Below, in pieces: positions 40,147-49,214 of a DNA stretch of 64,000 nucleotides. Within the stretch, counting starts at the first letter, position 1. Each line of letters opens with the position of its first letter. Source of the DNA: Caulobacter sp. BK020 (GTDB lineage: Bacteria > Pseudomonadota > Alphaproteobacteria > Caulobacterales > Caulobacteraceae); NCBI RefSeq assembly GCF_004342605.1, contig NZ_SLZL01000001.1, positions 372,001 through 436,000 of the forward strand. The letters run 5' to 3'. The notes under the pieces are model-generated. The model was not told where the DNA came from, did no database searches, and saw nothing but the letters and a program-made list of their open reading frames with translations. The position numbers and the translations under genes were made by a program.

Positions 40147-43100
40147 TTAGAAAGTGCCCTTGACGCCGATGTTCCACATCGAGCCGTAGATGCTGTACTG
40201 CTGCACCCGGCTGCGGACGTTGGAGTAGATGACGTCCGGCGCGTTGAAGATGTTGCGGCCGGCCAGCATCACTTCGAACTGCTTGTTGATCTTGTAGCTG
40301 GCGCTGACGTTCCAGAGCTCACGCGCGGCGTGGTAGAGAACACCGTTCGGGCTGGAGGTCGGCGTATTGCTCAGCGCGCTGGTGCGATACTTGCCCTGGG
40401 CGTTACCGGTCAGCTGGACGTCGAACTTGCCGTAGCTGTAGCGCACGCCCCAGTTGGCCGCCGTCTTGGGCATGTTCACGCGCTCGCCGTCGGGATCGAT
40501 CTTGGTGATCGAGCCGCGCAGGCCCAGGCCTCGCAGCGCCCCCGGCAGGAAGGTCAGCTGCTGGTCGTATTCGAGGGTCACGCCCTTGTTGGTGCTTGTG
40601 CCCGGCAGGTTCTGGGCGCTGCGGAAGGTGTAGCCCGCATAGGCGCCGGGATCATAGCCGACGTCCTCGGGGGCGACCGTGACGCCTGTCACCTGCATGT
40701 CCTTCACGTCCAGCTGGTAGGCGGACAGACCGATGACGCCGGAGGGCTCCAGGAAATATTGAAGGCTGGCGTAGTACTTGGTCGAATGTTCGGGCTTCAG
40801 CAGCGGGTTCGGGACCGAGACGATCAGGTTGTTGTCGTCAACCGCGACCACACCGCCCAGATTGCCGTAGTCGGGGCGCAGGATCGACTGGCTGAAGGCC
40901 AGCTGGCCGACCAGCTTCCTGCTGAAGTCATACTTGGCCCCGCCGCTCAGAAACCAGTCGTCGTACTCGCCGTGACGGGTCGCATAGGTCCCGTTCCGGT
41001 ACTTGTAGAGCAGCGCGGGCTCGGTGTTGAGCGTATAGCCGGCGGCCGTCACCTCCTTGTCCGAGCGGACGTCGGCGACACGGGCGTCGGTCTTGGTGCT
41101 CTCGTAGCGCAGGCCCAGGTCGAACTGAGCCTTGCCGATACGCGGCTGGACCTCGAAATAGGCGGCGCTGACCTCCTCGCCGACCTTCTTATTGTTGTCG
41201 AGCTGGCGCTTCAGGTTGCCGTAGGTGTCGGGCGTGAAGAAGTCCGGGTGCTGTTCGTAGATGTCGTAGACGGCGTAGTTGCTGTCGGCGCGCCAGTTCT
41301 GATCGTTCAGGTTGCCGGCGTCGAAGCCGTGGATCTTGAAGCTGTAGTTCTGGGTCCAGGGAATGACCGCCTCGGGGGCCTTCTGGGTCGCGTCGTGCGT
41401 CGGGCCCACATATTGGAATTGCTGGTACGAGCCCTCGTTGGTCTTCCAGACATTGGTTCGGTAGGTCGCGCCGGCCAGAACCTTGAGCTGGACCGGACCG
41501 AGATCCAGTTTCTTCTTCAGGTCCAGATTGAGGCCGTACATCTGATTCTGGGCGTCGGACTGGGACGTGCGGATGTTGTTGCCGATGTCGTCGTCACGAT
41601 TGAAATTGGACGCCACGCCCCAGGGCCGGCCGGCGGTCTGCTTCAGGGTCCAGGCGTTGGAGTCTTCCGACGCGCGGTCCAGCGTGAAACCGATGCGGGT
41701 CAGGTAGCTGTCCGTGCGCTGAAAGAAGCCCTTGTCGTTGTCGCGAAAATTGAACTCCGAGCTGGAATAGCTGCCACGCAGCAGCGCTTCCCAGGTGTCG
41801 CCGCGATACTCCAGCTTCGGCGCGAACAGCCATGAGGGCGTGCCGGCGTAGCGGTGCGAATACTGGGTATGCAGGCGGGTATTGGTCCCGTTCGGATTGA
41901 CCACGATGTGGGTCGGCGTGGAGTCGGCCGTGGTCTGGGACGCTGTCGCCGTGCCGAAGATCAGGTAGGTATACTGGTTGAAGTACTCGACGTCGTAGAA
42001 CGAATAGGTGCTGCGCAGGCTAAGCGTCCACTGGTCAGTCAGCTTATAGTCGACGCTGAGATTGGCCGCCTGGCGATGGGTCAGCTTGGGGCCTGGCCGC
42101 CACATCACCTGGTAGGGAATTACCCGGCCATTGGCCAGGTACGACCAGTCGGTCTGGATGCGATCCTGCTCGACGAAGTTGGCGTTGTAGCTGGCGTTGA
42201 AGGCAATCCCCAGCCGACCGTTCACGAAGACGTCGGCATAGCCGATCTGGGCCGACGGAAAGATCGAGGCGTGCTGCTTGTCGTCCGGCAGGTACATCCG
42301 CGACAGCCTGGAGTCGGAGGACCCCACGCCGCCCAGCTGGAAGCGCAGCAGGCGGCCGTTGCGCTGGAAGGCGTACTTGCTGCGCAGGTTGATGGCGCCG
42401 CCGGGCGAGTCGGCGTCCATGCTGGCCTGCAGGGTGTTGTTCAGCTCGATCGAGTCGATGCCGGTGATCGACATCTGCTCGAACGAGTTCTGGCGGCCGT
42501 TGTTGTTGTTGGAGGTCGCCGTCGCCATGCGGGCGCCGTCGGTGGTGAAGGTCGAGTACTTCGGGTCCAGGCCGCCGATCCGTACGGCCGTGGCGTCCAC
42601 CTCGGTGTAGTCGAGCGAGATGCCCGGCATGTTCTTCATGAACTCGCCGACGTCGCCCATGGTCAAGGCGCCGAAATTGTCGGCGGCCACGACGTTCTTG
42701 GCGTTGGTCGAGGCGCGGCGCTCCATGATCGCCGCGGCCTGGCCTTCCCGCCGGGCGACGATGGTGATCGCTTCGACCTCGCCGTCCTTGGCAACATAGG
42801 ACAGCGGGTTCAGGGCGACGTCCAGCGTCGCGGCCTGGCCGGCGACGACGGTGGCCACCGCCCGGGCCTCCTGCAGGCCGGTATATTTGACGACGACCGT
42901 GACCTCGCCGGCCGGGACACCGGCCAGGCGAAAGTCGCCGCCATCCTCGGAGAAGGCCGCGATGGTCGTGCCCTCGACGCGGATCTCGGCGTTGCGCACA
43001 TATTCGCCGGTGGCGGTGTTGAGGACACGGCCGCGCACCACGCCGGCCCCGGCCTGGGACACGGCCCCGCTCGTCGCGCCCTGAACGGACGAGCGCAGGG

Positions 43101-43389
43101 TGATGACCTGTCCGTCGTCGGAGTCGATCCGCAGCGGCGTGCCGGCGATCAGGCGGCGAAGCGCGGTGCGCACATCCATCCGCCCCTTGACGGCCGGCGT
43201 CATGACGCCCTCGAGGTTCCGCGCCGACGCCACGATCTGCACCTGCCCCTGGCGCGCCAGTTCGGGAATGGCGCGCACCGCGGGCTGGGCCGGAATGTCG
43301 AAGATTCGGTCCTGCGCCAGGGCCGGCGCGGTGGTCGAGAGCGCGATGACCGCGGCTCCGCAGGCGAGGACGGAATGACGAGAATACAT
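40147..43389 (-). CDS. TonB-dependent transducer with STN domain (FecA-type)
   Basis: A 1080-residue outer-membrane receptor. After the signal peptide (1-25, APALAQ) comes an STN signalling domain (about 30-100, FDIPAQPAVRAIPELARQGQ), then an extra carboxypeptidase-regulatory-like beta domain (about 118-195, VVRGRVLNTATGEYVRNAEI), the plug (about 210-340) and the barrel, ending NIGVKGTF. STN domains contact FecR in the periplasm, and fecR-fecI lie directly upstream on the same strand. It therefore both imports a ligand and reports its presence. Having both an STN and a carboxypeptidase-like domain is uncommon. Confidence 0.94.
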   Translation of the reverse strand: MYSRHSVLACGAAVIALSTTAPALAQDRIFDIPAQPAVRAIPELARQGQVQIVASARNLEGVMTPAVKGRMDVRTALRRLIAGTPLRIDSDDGQVITLRSSVQGATSGAVSQAGAGVVRGRVLNTATGEYVRNAEIRVEGTTIAAFSEDGGDFRLAGVPAGEVTVVVKYTGLQEARAVATVVAGQAATLDVALNPLSYVAKDGEVEAITIVARREGQAAAIMERRASTNAKNVVAADNFGALTMGDVGEFMKNMPGISLDYTEVDATAVRIGGLDPKYSTFTTDGARMATATSNNNNGRQNSFEQMSITGIDSIELNNTLQASMDADSPGGAINLRSKYAFQRNGRLLRFQLGGVGSSDSRLSRMYLPDDKQHASIFPSAQIGYADVFVNGRLGIAFNASYNANFVEQDRIQTDWSYLANGRVIPYQVMWRPGPKLTHRQAANLSVDYKLTDQWTLSLRSTYSFYDVEYFNQYTYLIFGTATASQTTADSTPTHIVVNPNGTNTRLHTQYSHRYAGTPSWLFAPKLEYRGDTWEALLRGSYSSSEFNFRDNDKGFFQRTDSYLTRIGFTLDRASEDSNAWTLKQTAGRPWGVASNFNRDDDIGNNIRTSQSDAQNQMYGLNLDLKKKLDLGPVQLKVLAGATYRTNVWKTNEGSYQQFQYVGPTHDATQKAPEAVIPWTQNYSFKIHGFDAGNLNDQNWRADSNYAVYDIYEQHPDFFTPDTYGNLKRQLDNNKKVGEEVSAAYFEVQPRIGKAQFDLGLRYESTKTDARVADVRSDKEVTAAGYTLNTEPALLYKYRNGTYATRHGEYDDWFLSGGAKYDFSRKLVGQLAFSQSILRPDYGNLGGVVAVDDNNLIVSVPNPLLKPEHSTKYYASLQYFLEPSGVIGLSAYQLDVKDMQVTGVTVAPEDVGYDPGAYAGYTFRSAQNLPGTSTNKGVTLEYDQQLTFLPGALRGLGLRGSITKIDPDGERVNMPKTAANWGVRYSYGKFDVQLTGNAQGKYRTSALSNTPTSSPNGVLYHAARELWNVSASYKINKQFEVMLAGRNIFNAPDVIYSNVRSRVQQYSIYGSMWNIGVKGTF

Positions 43390-43407
43390 TGGTTGGCGGC
43401 CCCCAAT

Positions 43408-43426
43408 CGTCGCGTCGGTCGCGACG
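43408..43426 (-). terminator. Hairpin between the fecR and receptor genes
   Basis: CGTCGCG (43408-43414) pairs with CGCGACG (43420-43426) in the 71-bp gap. A 7-bp GC stem without T tract; it may attenuate read-through or stabilise the receptor message. Confidence 0.35.
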
Positions 43427-43460
43427 TTCGCGGTTGAGAGCCGTCAGCCGGTGGCTTCCG

Positions 43461-44489
43461 CTATTTTGTAACAAAAACTTCTTGATGCGCCCCGTCGCCC
43501 AGGGCGCCGCCGCGGGTCAGGACGACCTTGTCGCCATCCTGTTCGACCCGGGCGTCGAACACGCGGGCGATGGCGCGGCTGAAGCCGGCGGGATCATTGG
43601 CGGCGAACAGCCCGGTCACCGGCTCGCGCGCCAGGGCCGGGTCGCGCACCTGGATCCGGGTGTCGCTGTAGCGCGCGAACGCCGCGGCGGCCTGGTCCAG
43701 GGTTTCGCCCTCGAACGCCAGCTTGCCATCGCGCCAGGCCAGTTCACGGGTGACCGCCTCCGGCCCCACCGGCCAAGGCCGCTCGGCCGGACCAGACAGG
43801 ACCAGCCGGGTATTGGCCGTGAGCGCCACCCTGCTGGCCAAGGCCGCGAGGCTCAGGCCCGCGACCTCGACCCGGCCCTGGTTCACCAGGACGTCGACGG
43901 GATCGGCGTCGAGCTTGCGAACCCGGAACCCCGCCTGCGCCGTGCTGAGGCGCCGGCCGTCCACCTCGACGACGAACGGCCGCTGCTCGTCGCGGGCCAC
44001 CGAGAAATAGGCCTCGCCGCTGAGCAGGGTGACCCGGCGCTCGCCCCGGCTGTACCGGACCCGGATCCGGGTCTGGGTGTTGAGCAGTACGGTCGATCCG
44101 TCCTTGAGCGGCGCCAGGCGAATCTCGCCCCGCTCGGTGCTGATGACCGCGCCGGCCGCCGACACGCCGACGCCCAGCGCCGCCAGGGCGCCGACCGCCA
44201 CCGCCCCTCCGGTCCAGGCCAGCGCCTGGCGGCGCGACAGGCCCGAGCGCCGCGACCGCCCGGGCGGCTCGAACGCGACCGGATCGAAACCGGGCCCCAG
44301 CGCCTGGGCCGACTCGCTCATCAGCGACAGCGCCCGGGCGCGCAGCAGCGCGCCCTTGCGGCGCGGGTCGCCCCGCAGCCAGGCCTGAAAGACGTCCTCC
44401 GCCTCGGCGGTCAGCGGCCCGCGATCCAGCCGCGCCGTCCAGTCGGACGCCGCCTGATCAATGTCTCGACTGGTTTCTCGCTCGGCCAT
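43461..44489 (-). CDS. fecR: FecR family anti-sigma factor
   Basis: A 342-residue single-pass inner-membrane regulator: cytoplasmic N-terminal domain (about 8-85, ASDWTARLDRGPLTAEAEDVFQ, binds sigma), one transmembrane helix (about 88-112, ALAWTGGAVAVGALAALGVG), the periplasmic FecR domain (about 115-215, LAPLKDGSTVLLNTQTRIRV) and a C-terminal STN-like domain (about 250-335) that meets the receptor. It overlaps fecI by 32 bases, so the two are coupled. It relays receptor occupancy to the sigma factor. A twin-arginine-like LSRRQALA precedes the membrane helix. Confidence 0.93.
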   Translation of the reverse strand: MAERETSRDIDQAASDWTARLDRGPLTAEAEDVFQAWLRGDPRRKGALLRARALSLMSESAQALGPGFDPVAFEPPGRSRRSGLSRRQALAWTGGAVAVGALAALGVGVSAAGAVISTERGEIRLAPLKDGSTVLLNTQTRIRVRYSRGERRVTLLSGEAYFSVARDEQRPFVVEVDGRRLSTAQAGFRVRKLDADPVDVLVNQGRVEVAGLSLAALASRVALTANTRLVLSGPAERPWPVGPEAVTRELAWRDGKLAFEGETLDQAAAAFARYSDTRIQVRDPALAREPVTGLFAANDPAGFSRAIARVFDARVEQDGDKVVLTRGGALGDGAHQEVFVTK

Positions 44490-45060
44490 CTATCGAGGCA
44501 ATCTCCGCTTCTGTGTTCCTAGAGGTTTGGGGCCGCCTGTTTCCGCCACGGCCGAACCAATCAATCAAGAAGAGGATGCCCCGGGAAATGTGCGTCTCGA
44601 CCGTATTTTCCGAGATGCGCATGCGCGAGGCGATCTCGCGCTGGGGCATGTCCCGGACGCGACGCAGGACAAAGGCCTCGCGGGTCTTGAGCGGCATGGC
44701 CGCGATCGCGTGGGCCAGCTGGCGCAGTTCGTCGCGGTCGATCGCATACTGTTCGGGCGAGGCCGCGGTCTCGGCCTGCTCCAGCCGCTCCAGGTCGTCG
44801 ACGGTATGGATCGGGACGATGCGCGCCCGACGGACATGCCGCATGATCACCGAACGCGCCACCTGGAACAGATAGGCTCGCGGATGGCGGATGGCGTCCA
44901 CGCTCTCCAGCTCGGCCAGGATCGTGTAGGATTCCTGGATGATGTCGTCGGCGTCGATCCCCGGCGGCGCGGCCCGCAAAAGCCAGCCCCTGAGCGCTGC
45001 TTCATGCGGCAGGACGTTCCGCAGAAACCATCGTGTTCTTTCCCGGTCGGCGGCGCTCAT
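44458..45060 (-). CDS. fecI: FecI-type ECF sigma factor
   Basis: A 200-residue ECF sigma factor with region 2 (about 25-90, DADDIIQESYTILAEL and RAYLFQVARSVIMRH) and region 4 (about 125-180, FVLRRVRDMPQREIASRM and SENTVETHISRG). It directs RNA polymerase to the receptor promoter when released by FecR. It heads the sigma / anti-sigma / receptor / phoD series. The C-terminus is extended by about 25 polar residues. Confidence 0.93.
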   Translation of the reverse strand: MSAADRERTRWFLRNVLPHEAALRGWLLRAAPPGIDADDIIQESYTILAELESVDAIRHPRAYLFQVARSVIMRHVRRARIVPIHTVDDLERLEQAETAASPEQYAIDRDELRQLAHAIAAMPLKTREAFVLRRVRDMPQREIASRMRISENTVETHISRGILFLIDWFGRGGNRRPQTSRNTEAEIASIDGRARNQSRH

Positions 45061-45530
45061 TCGTTATCCGCTGGCTTGGAGACTGTTTTGGCCCCGAGCG
45101 ACCCGGCGATGGGAATGACGGGAACCGCTCGCGTCGATCAGCGCCCTGCCTAATGGCCAATTGTGACAGTCAGGCTTCCCTGCACGTGGCCGGATGATCG
45201 CGAGCCGATCACAATTTTTAGTGGTGCCGGGCAGCGAAGCTGGGGAGCCGCCGCGGCGGGTTCATGCAGGCTGATGGCGCGACACGCGAAGCGGCGGCGG
45301 GAACAATCCCGACTCGCACTGCAGCGCCTTTTGGATGACGGGATCGTCGCCATGGAAATGGTCGCCGGAGCACTGCCCTTAACCGCCGCCCCGGCAAAGC
45401 TCTTCGCCTGATCGAGGTCGTGGAGATTGATGGCCTTGTCCGCACCGTCAAGCGTGACGGGATGGAGATAACAGCGCGGAACAAGGTGCTGGTTCCTGTT
45501 CAGGCCACGGCGCGAAAGAAGCTCCTCTCC
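45061..45530. other. Gene-free interval upstream of fecI
   Basis: About 470 bases between fecI and the isomerase gene, both on the minus strand. It must hold the fecI promoter. Short open frames in several phases have no ribosome sites, no motifs and atypical composition; none is supported. No repeat or RNA gene was recognised. Confidence 0.55.
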
Positions 45531-46442
45531 TCATCCCCGGTCAATTTCGCGATAAGCGGCGATCAGGCGCTCCTCGCCGGGACGTCCGGCCAGGGAATTG
45601 CCATGCTCCATGCCGATCACGCCCCCATAGCGCCGGGACTTCAGCCACCGGACGATCGAGGTGTAGTTGATCTCGCCGGTGGTCGGCTCCTTACGGCCTG
45701 GAGTGTCGCCGAACTGCACATAGGCGATCTCGCTCCAGCAGGCCTCCAGCGTCGGGATCAGATGCCCGAACTGGATTTGCGCATGGTAGAGGTCGGCGAG
45801 AACCTTCACGGCCGGGCTGTTCAAGGCGCGTGCGATCGCGAAACCCTGCGGGATCGTCTGCATGTAGACGTTGGGATGGTCGATGCGGGTGTTCAGCGGC
45901 TCCATCACCATGACCAGGCCCTGGGGAGCCACGATGTCGTTCGCTCGGCGCATCACGTTGATGATGCGCGCCGTTTGGATATCCAGCGGCGTCTTCGGGT
46001 CCAAGAACCCGGTGACCACCGTCATGCACTTGGCGTTCAGCCGCTTGGCCACGTCGACGGACGCACGGATGTCGGCCAGGAACGCGTCCCGCTCCGCGTC
46101 ATCGGGGCCGCCGAGCACGGGCCGGAACTGAGCCCACTTGGGCATGCTGGCGACGAAGACCCCCATCGTCATGCCGCGTTGCTTGAGCGCTCGCGCCATT
46201 CGCTCCTGGTCTTCCACAGGACGGTCCCGCGCCTGGTTGTCCTCCCAGGCGGTGAACCCCTGGTCCGCGGCAAAGGCGATCTGCTCGATCAGTCCGCCGC
46301 GGCTGGCGAAGCTGCCCTCATGGGGCGCGAAGGCGAGCGAAAAGCGCGCCGCGTTCGACTTGCCGCCCTGGGCGGCGGTCAGTCCCGGCGCCAGGGCGGC
46401 GGCGGCGCCCGCCGCAAGCACGGTCCGGCGACGAAGGATCAT
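45531..46442 (-). CDS. Tat-exported TIM-barrel sugar isomerase/epimerase (hydroxypyruvate isomerase-like)
   Basis: A 303-residue xylose-isomerase-like TIM barrel with a Tat signal (MILRRRTVLAAG to about 24). Metal-binding acids fall in the right places: VMEPLNTR (Glu), LADLYHAQI (Asp/His), YVQFGDTPGRKEP and IGMEHGNS (Glu), as in hydroxypyruvate isomerase. It probably interconverts a sugar or sugar acid outside the cytoplasm. The start at 46442 has GGAG 6 bases upstream; a longer frame to 46556 lacks support. It is divergent from the GH74 gene across 346 bp. Confidence 0.85.
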   Translation of the reverse strand: MILRRRTVLAAGAAAALAPGLTAAQGGKSNAARFSLAFAPHEGSFASRGGLIEQIAFAADQGFTAWEDNQARDRPVEDQERMARALKQRGMTMGVFVASMPKWAQFRPVLGGPDDAERDAFLADIRASVDVAKRLNAKCMTVVTGFLDPKTPLDIQTARIINVMRRANDIVAPQGLVMVMEPLNTRIDHPNVYMQTIPQGFAIARALNSPAVKVLADLYHAQIQFGHLIPTLEACWSEIAYVQFGDTPGRKEPTTGEINYTSIVRWLKSRRYGGVIGMEHGNSLAGRPGEERLIAAYREIDRG

Positions 46443-46788
46443 TTCCGGCTCCCTCCAAGTTAGGCGGCGACCGCGCCAGCAAAAGCCATCACACGCCATC
46501 CGGTGATCGACAATAGACGCCGAGAGGCTTGGCGGCCGGGGCCGAGCCCTTCTCACCCGGGTCTCGAAGGCGACGACTTCTTATTGTGACGCTTCTGCCA
46601 GAGATGCTCTTTTTTTGCGTATATAAAAACATATTTGCCAATGAGAATTTATATGTACTATTATTCGGTCCAGAAAATTAGACCCACCCTTTTCGAGAAA
46701 TGCCGGCTGCGGGTTCGTCCGCGGCGTCGCGGGCGCTCGCCTTGGGCTCAAGAAATAGAAGCTGGGTAGCAAACACGGGAGGAAATTC
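46443..46788. promoter_or_regulatory. AT-rich divergent promoter region of the isomerase and GH74 genes
   Basis: A gene-free 346-bp gap. Bases about 46600-46680 are strikingly AT-rich against the GC-rich background. A plus-strand pair TTGCCA (46635-46640) and TACTAT (46656-46661), 15 bp apart, is a possible promoter for GH74. No palindromic operator like those at 18330 or 23153 is present. Confidence 0.45.
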
Positions 46789-49056
46789 ATGCGGAAGACG
46801 TTGCGTCATGTCCTTTTGAAGGGGCTGGCCATTGGGGCGCTTGCGGTCTCTGCGGTCGCGTCGACCTTGGTCGCGCCCGCCAGCGCCCAGAGCTACAGCT
46901 GGCAGACGGTGAAGATCGGCGGCGGCGGCTATGTGCCCGCCGTCATCGCCCATCCGGGCCAGCAGAACCTCTTCTACGCCCGCACCGACGTCGGCGGCGC
47001 CTATCGCTACAATTCGTCGAACAGCACCTGGGTCCCGCTGCTCGACGGGCTCACGCCGAGCCAGGCTGCATACGACAACGTCCAAGCGATCGCCATCGAC
47101 CCCAACAACACCCAGAAGCTCTACATGGTCGCCGGCGGCGGCCATGACTGGCAAACCAATTGCTGCGGCGGCGTGCTGATCTCAAACAACCAGGGCGCCA
47201 GCTTCACCATCGTGCCGCTGACCTTCGAGCTCAACGGAAACGAGCGCGGCCGCAGCGTCGGCGAGCGGCTGCAGGTGGACCCGAACCTCGGCTCCGTCCT
47301 GCTCTACGGCACCGCCAACACCTCGGCCGGCGCCTCCACCAATGGCCTTTGGAAAAGCACCGACAGCGGCGCGCACTGGTCCAAGGTCACCAGCTTTCCC
47401 GCCATGTCGAACAACGACACCGGCGCGGGCGTGAGCTTCGTCGCCTTCTACAAGCCGTCGGGTTCTTCGGGCCAGGCCACGCCGAGAATCTTCGCGGCCG
47501 TCAGCACGCCGGCCGCCGCCAGCTCGGGCGCCACCCTCTACCAGAGCACCAACGGCGGAAGCACCTGGTCGCAGGTTCCGGGAGCCCCGACGGGCCAGCT
47601 GCCGCAACGCGGCCAGATCGGTCCGGACGGCAACCTCTACATCACCTATTCGCAGCACGATTCGTCGTCCAGCGGCTGGGGCCCGGACGGCCTGGTGCAC
47701 GGCGAGGTGTGGAAATACAACATCCCCGGCAACAGCTGGACCAACATCACCCCCCCGAACGACAGCCAGCAACTGGCCGGCTGGTTCGCCGACTACGGCT
47801 TCTCCGGCCTGTCGGTCGATCCGGCGCATTCGGGCGTCGTCGCCGTCATGAGCATCAACCGATACGACGGCCATGGCGAAGCCCTGTTCCGTACGACCAA
47901 CGGCGGCGCGAACTGGGTCGACGCCACCGCCAACGTCAACATCAACCTCACCGCGGCCCCCTGGAACGGCACGCGCGGCTATATCGGCAACTGGAGCGGT
48001 GTGGCCCTCGATCCGTTCAACACCAACCACGCCTTCGTTACCTGGGGCGGCGGCATCATGTCGACCCAGAACCTGACGGCGTCCGCCAACGGTCAGACCG
48101 TCAATTTCGCGCTGGACCAAAACGGCGTCGAGGAGGGGGTTCCGCTCAGCCTCGCGTCTCCGGGCGTCTTCTCGTGGGGCGGTTCGGTTCCGCTGGTCAG
48201 CGGCATGGGCGACATGTGCGGCTTCTTCCACGCCAGCCTGACCCAACCCCCCGCCGAGGCGTTCTCGAATCCGACCTGCGGCAACACCACGTCTCTCGAC
48301 TGGGCCAAGAGCACGCCGAGCATTCTGGTGCGCGTCGGTCAGTTCGGCAGCGCCGCCGGCGGCATCTCGTACAACGGCGGCTACAGCTGGTCTCCCTTCA
48401 CCAGCAATCCGGCGGGCGCCACGGCCAACGGCGGCGGCAACGTAGCGATCAACGCCGACGGCAGCGCCATCGTCTGGTCGCCCGGCGACAGCGGCGTCGC
48501 ACCAGCCGTCTCGACCAACAGCACCTACAGCTGGACGTCGACGTCGTTGCCGGCCGGCACGCCCGTGGTCGCCGACGGCGCGAACGTGAACAACTTCTAT
48601 GCTTACGATCGCACCAACGGCAAAGTCTATGTCAGCACCAACAAGGGCGCCAGCTGGACCCAGCCGGTCACGCCGATCGCCTGGCACACCCTGATTACGC
48701 CGTTCGGCAAGTCGTGCGACGTCTGGCTGTACGGCTATAGCGGCCTGGTGCACAACACCACCTGCGGTTCGGGAACCTGGACCACGCTTTCCGGACCCAC
48801 CAGCGTGCAGGCCATGGGCTTCGGCAAGGCGGCCTCCGGCCAGTCCTACCCGGCCATCTATGTCAGTGCGACGCTCAACGGCGTCGTGGGCGTGTACCGC
48901 TCGGTCAACGGCGGGAGCAGCTGGGCGAAGATCGACGACGCTCAGCATCAGTACGGCGGCTTCCGCATGCTGACGGGCGATCCGAAGACCTTCGGGACCG
49001 TCTATGCCGCCACCAACTCCGGTCGCGGCGTCATCGTGGGCACGTCTCCCAACTGA
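46789..49056 (+). CDS. Secreted GH74 xyloglucanase
   Basis: A 755-residue enzyme cutting xyloglucan backbones. The signal peptide (1-33, APASA) is followed by the two seven-bladed propellers of GH74. Blade motifs such as STDSGAHWSKV, STNGGSTWSQV, TTNGGANWVDA and SVNGGSSWAKI recur. RTDVGGAYRY places the first catalytic Asp at 67; GMGDMCGFFH places the second at about 475. There is no carbohydrate-binding module. Codon use shows many AAC/ACC/AGC codons from the Asn/Ser/Thr-rich sequence. The ribosome site GGGAGGAA precedes the ATG. It stands alone on its strand, ended by a 32-bp palindrome. Confidence 0.93.
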   Translation: MRKTLRHVLLKGLAIGALAVSAVASTLVAPASAQSYSWQTVKIGGGGYVPAVIAHPGQQNLFYARTDVGGAYRYNSSNSTWVPLLDGLTPSQAAYDNVQAIAIDPNNTQKLYMVAGGGHDWQTNCCGGVLISNNQGASFTIVPLTFELNGNERGRSVGERLQVDPNLGSVLLYGTANTSAGASTNGLWKSTDSGAHWSKVTSFPAMSNNDTGAGVSFVAFYKPSGSSGQATPRIFAAVSTPAAASSGATLYQSTNGGSTWSQVPGAPTGQLPQRGQIGPDGNLYITYSQHDSSSSGWGPDGLVHGEVWKYNIPGNSWTNITPPNDSQQLAGWFADYGFSGLSVDPAHSGVVAVMSINRYDGHGEALFRTTNGGANWVDATANVNINLTAAPWNGTRGYIGNWSGVALDPFNTNHAFVTWGGGIMSTQNLTASANGQTVNFALDQNGVEEGVPLSLASPGVFSWGGSVPLVSGMGDMCGFFHASLTQPPAEAFSNPTCGNTTSLDWAKSTPSILVRVGQFGSAAGGISYNGGYSWSPFTSNPAGATANGGGNVAINADGSAIVWSPGDSGVAPAVSTNSTYSWTSTSLPAGTPVVADGANVNNFYAYDRTNGKVYVSTNKGASWTQPVTPIAWHTLITPFGKSCDVWLYGYSGLVHNTTCGSGTWTTLSGPTSVQAMGFGKAASGQSYPAIYVSATLNGVVGVYRSVNGGSSWAKIDDAQHQYGGFRMLTGDPKTFGTVYAATNSGRGVIVGTSPN

Positions 49057-49060
49057 CCCT

Positions 49061-49092
49061 GCCCAAGGCTGGCGGCGCCGCCAGCCTTGGGC
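49061..49092 (+). terminator. Perfect 32-bp palindrome after the GH74 gene
   Basis: GCCCAAGGCTGGCGGC (49061-49076) is followed without spacer by its exact reverse complement (49077-49092), four bases after the stop codon. As RNA it would form a very stable hairpin ending transcription. It has no T tract. Confidence 0.75.
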
Positions 49093-49099
49093 GATCCCA

Positions 49100-49137
49100 C
49101 CCCGTCCGCGCAGCCGGTTGCGGCGGTACGGACGGGG
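49100..49137 (+). terminator. Second hairpin between GH74 and virB2
   Basis: CCCCGTCCG (49100-49108) pairs with CGGACGGGG (49129-49137) with a 20-base loop. It follows the 32-bp palindrome directly, giving tandem hairpins that insulate virB2 from GH74 transcription. Confidence 0.55.
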
Positions 49138-49214
49138 CTTGGGCAAAGACTGAAGGCCGCGCTTCTATCCCACGCGAAAATGCCATGGACAGAACAAAAA
49201 GGGGCTTACGAGCC

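Noticed and set aside
45163..45411. 82-codon open frame upstream of fecI
   Set aside because: No ribosome site, no domain, irregular composition; overlaps the expected fecI promoter.
46581..46790. 69-codon minus-strand frame in the AT-rich gap
   Set aside because: Runs through the promoter region of GH74 with no ribosome site and a Lys/Ile/Asn bias explained by low GC.
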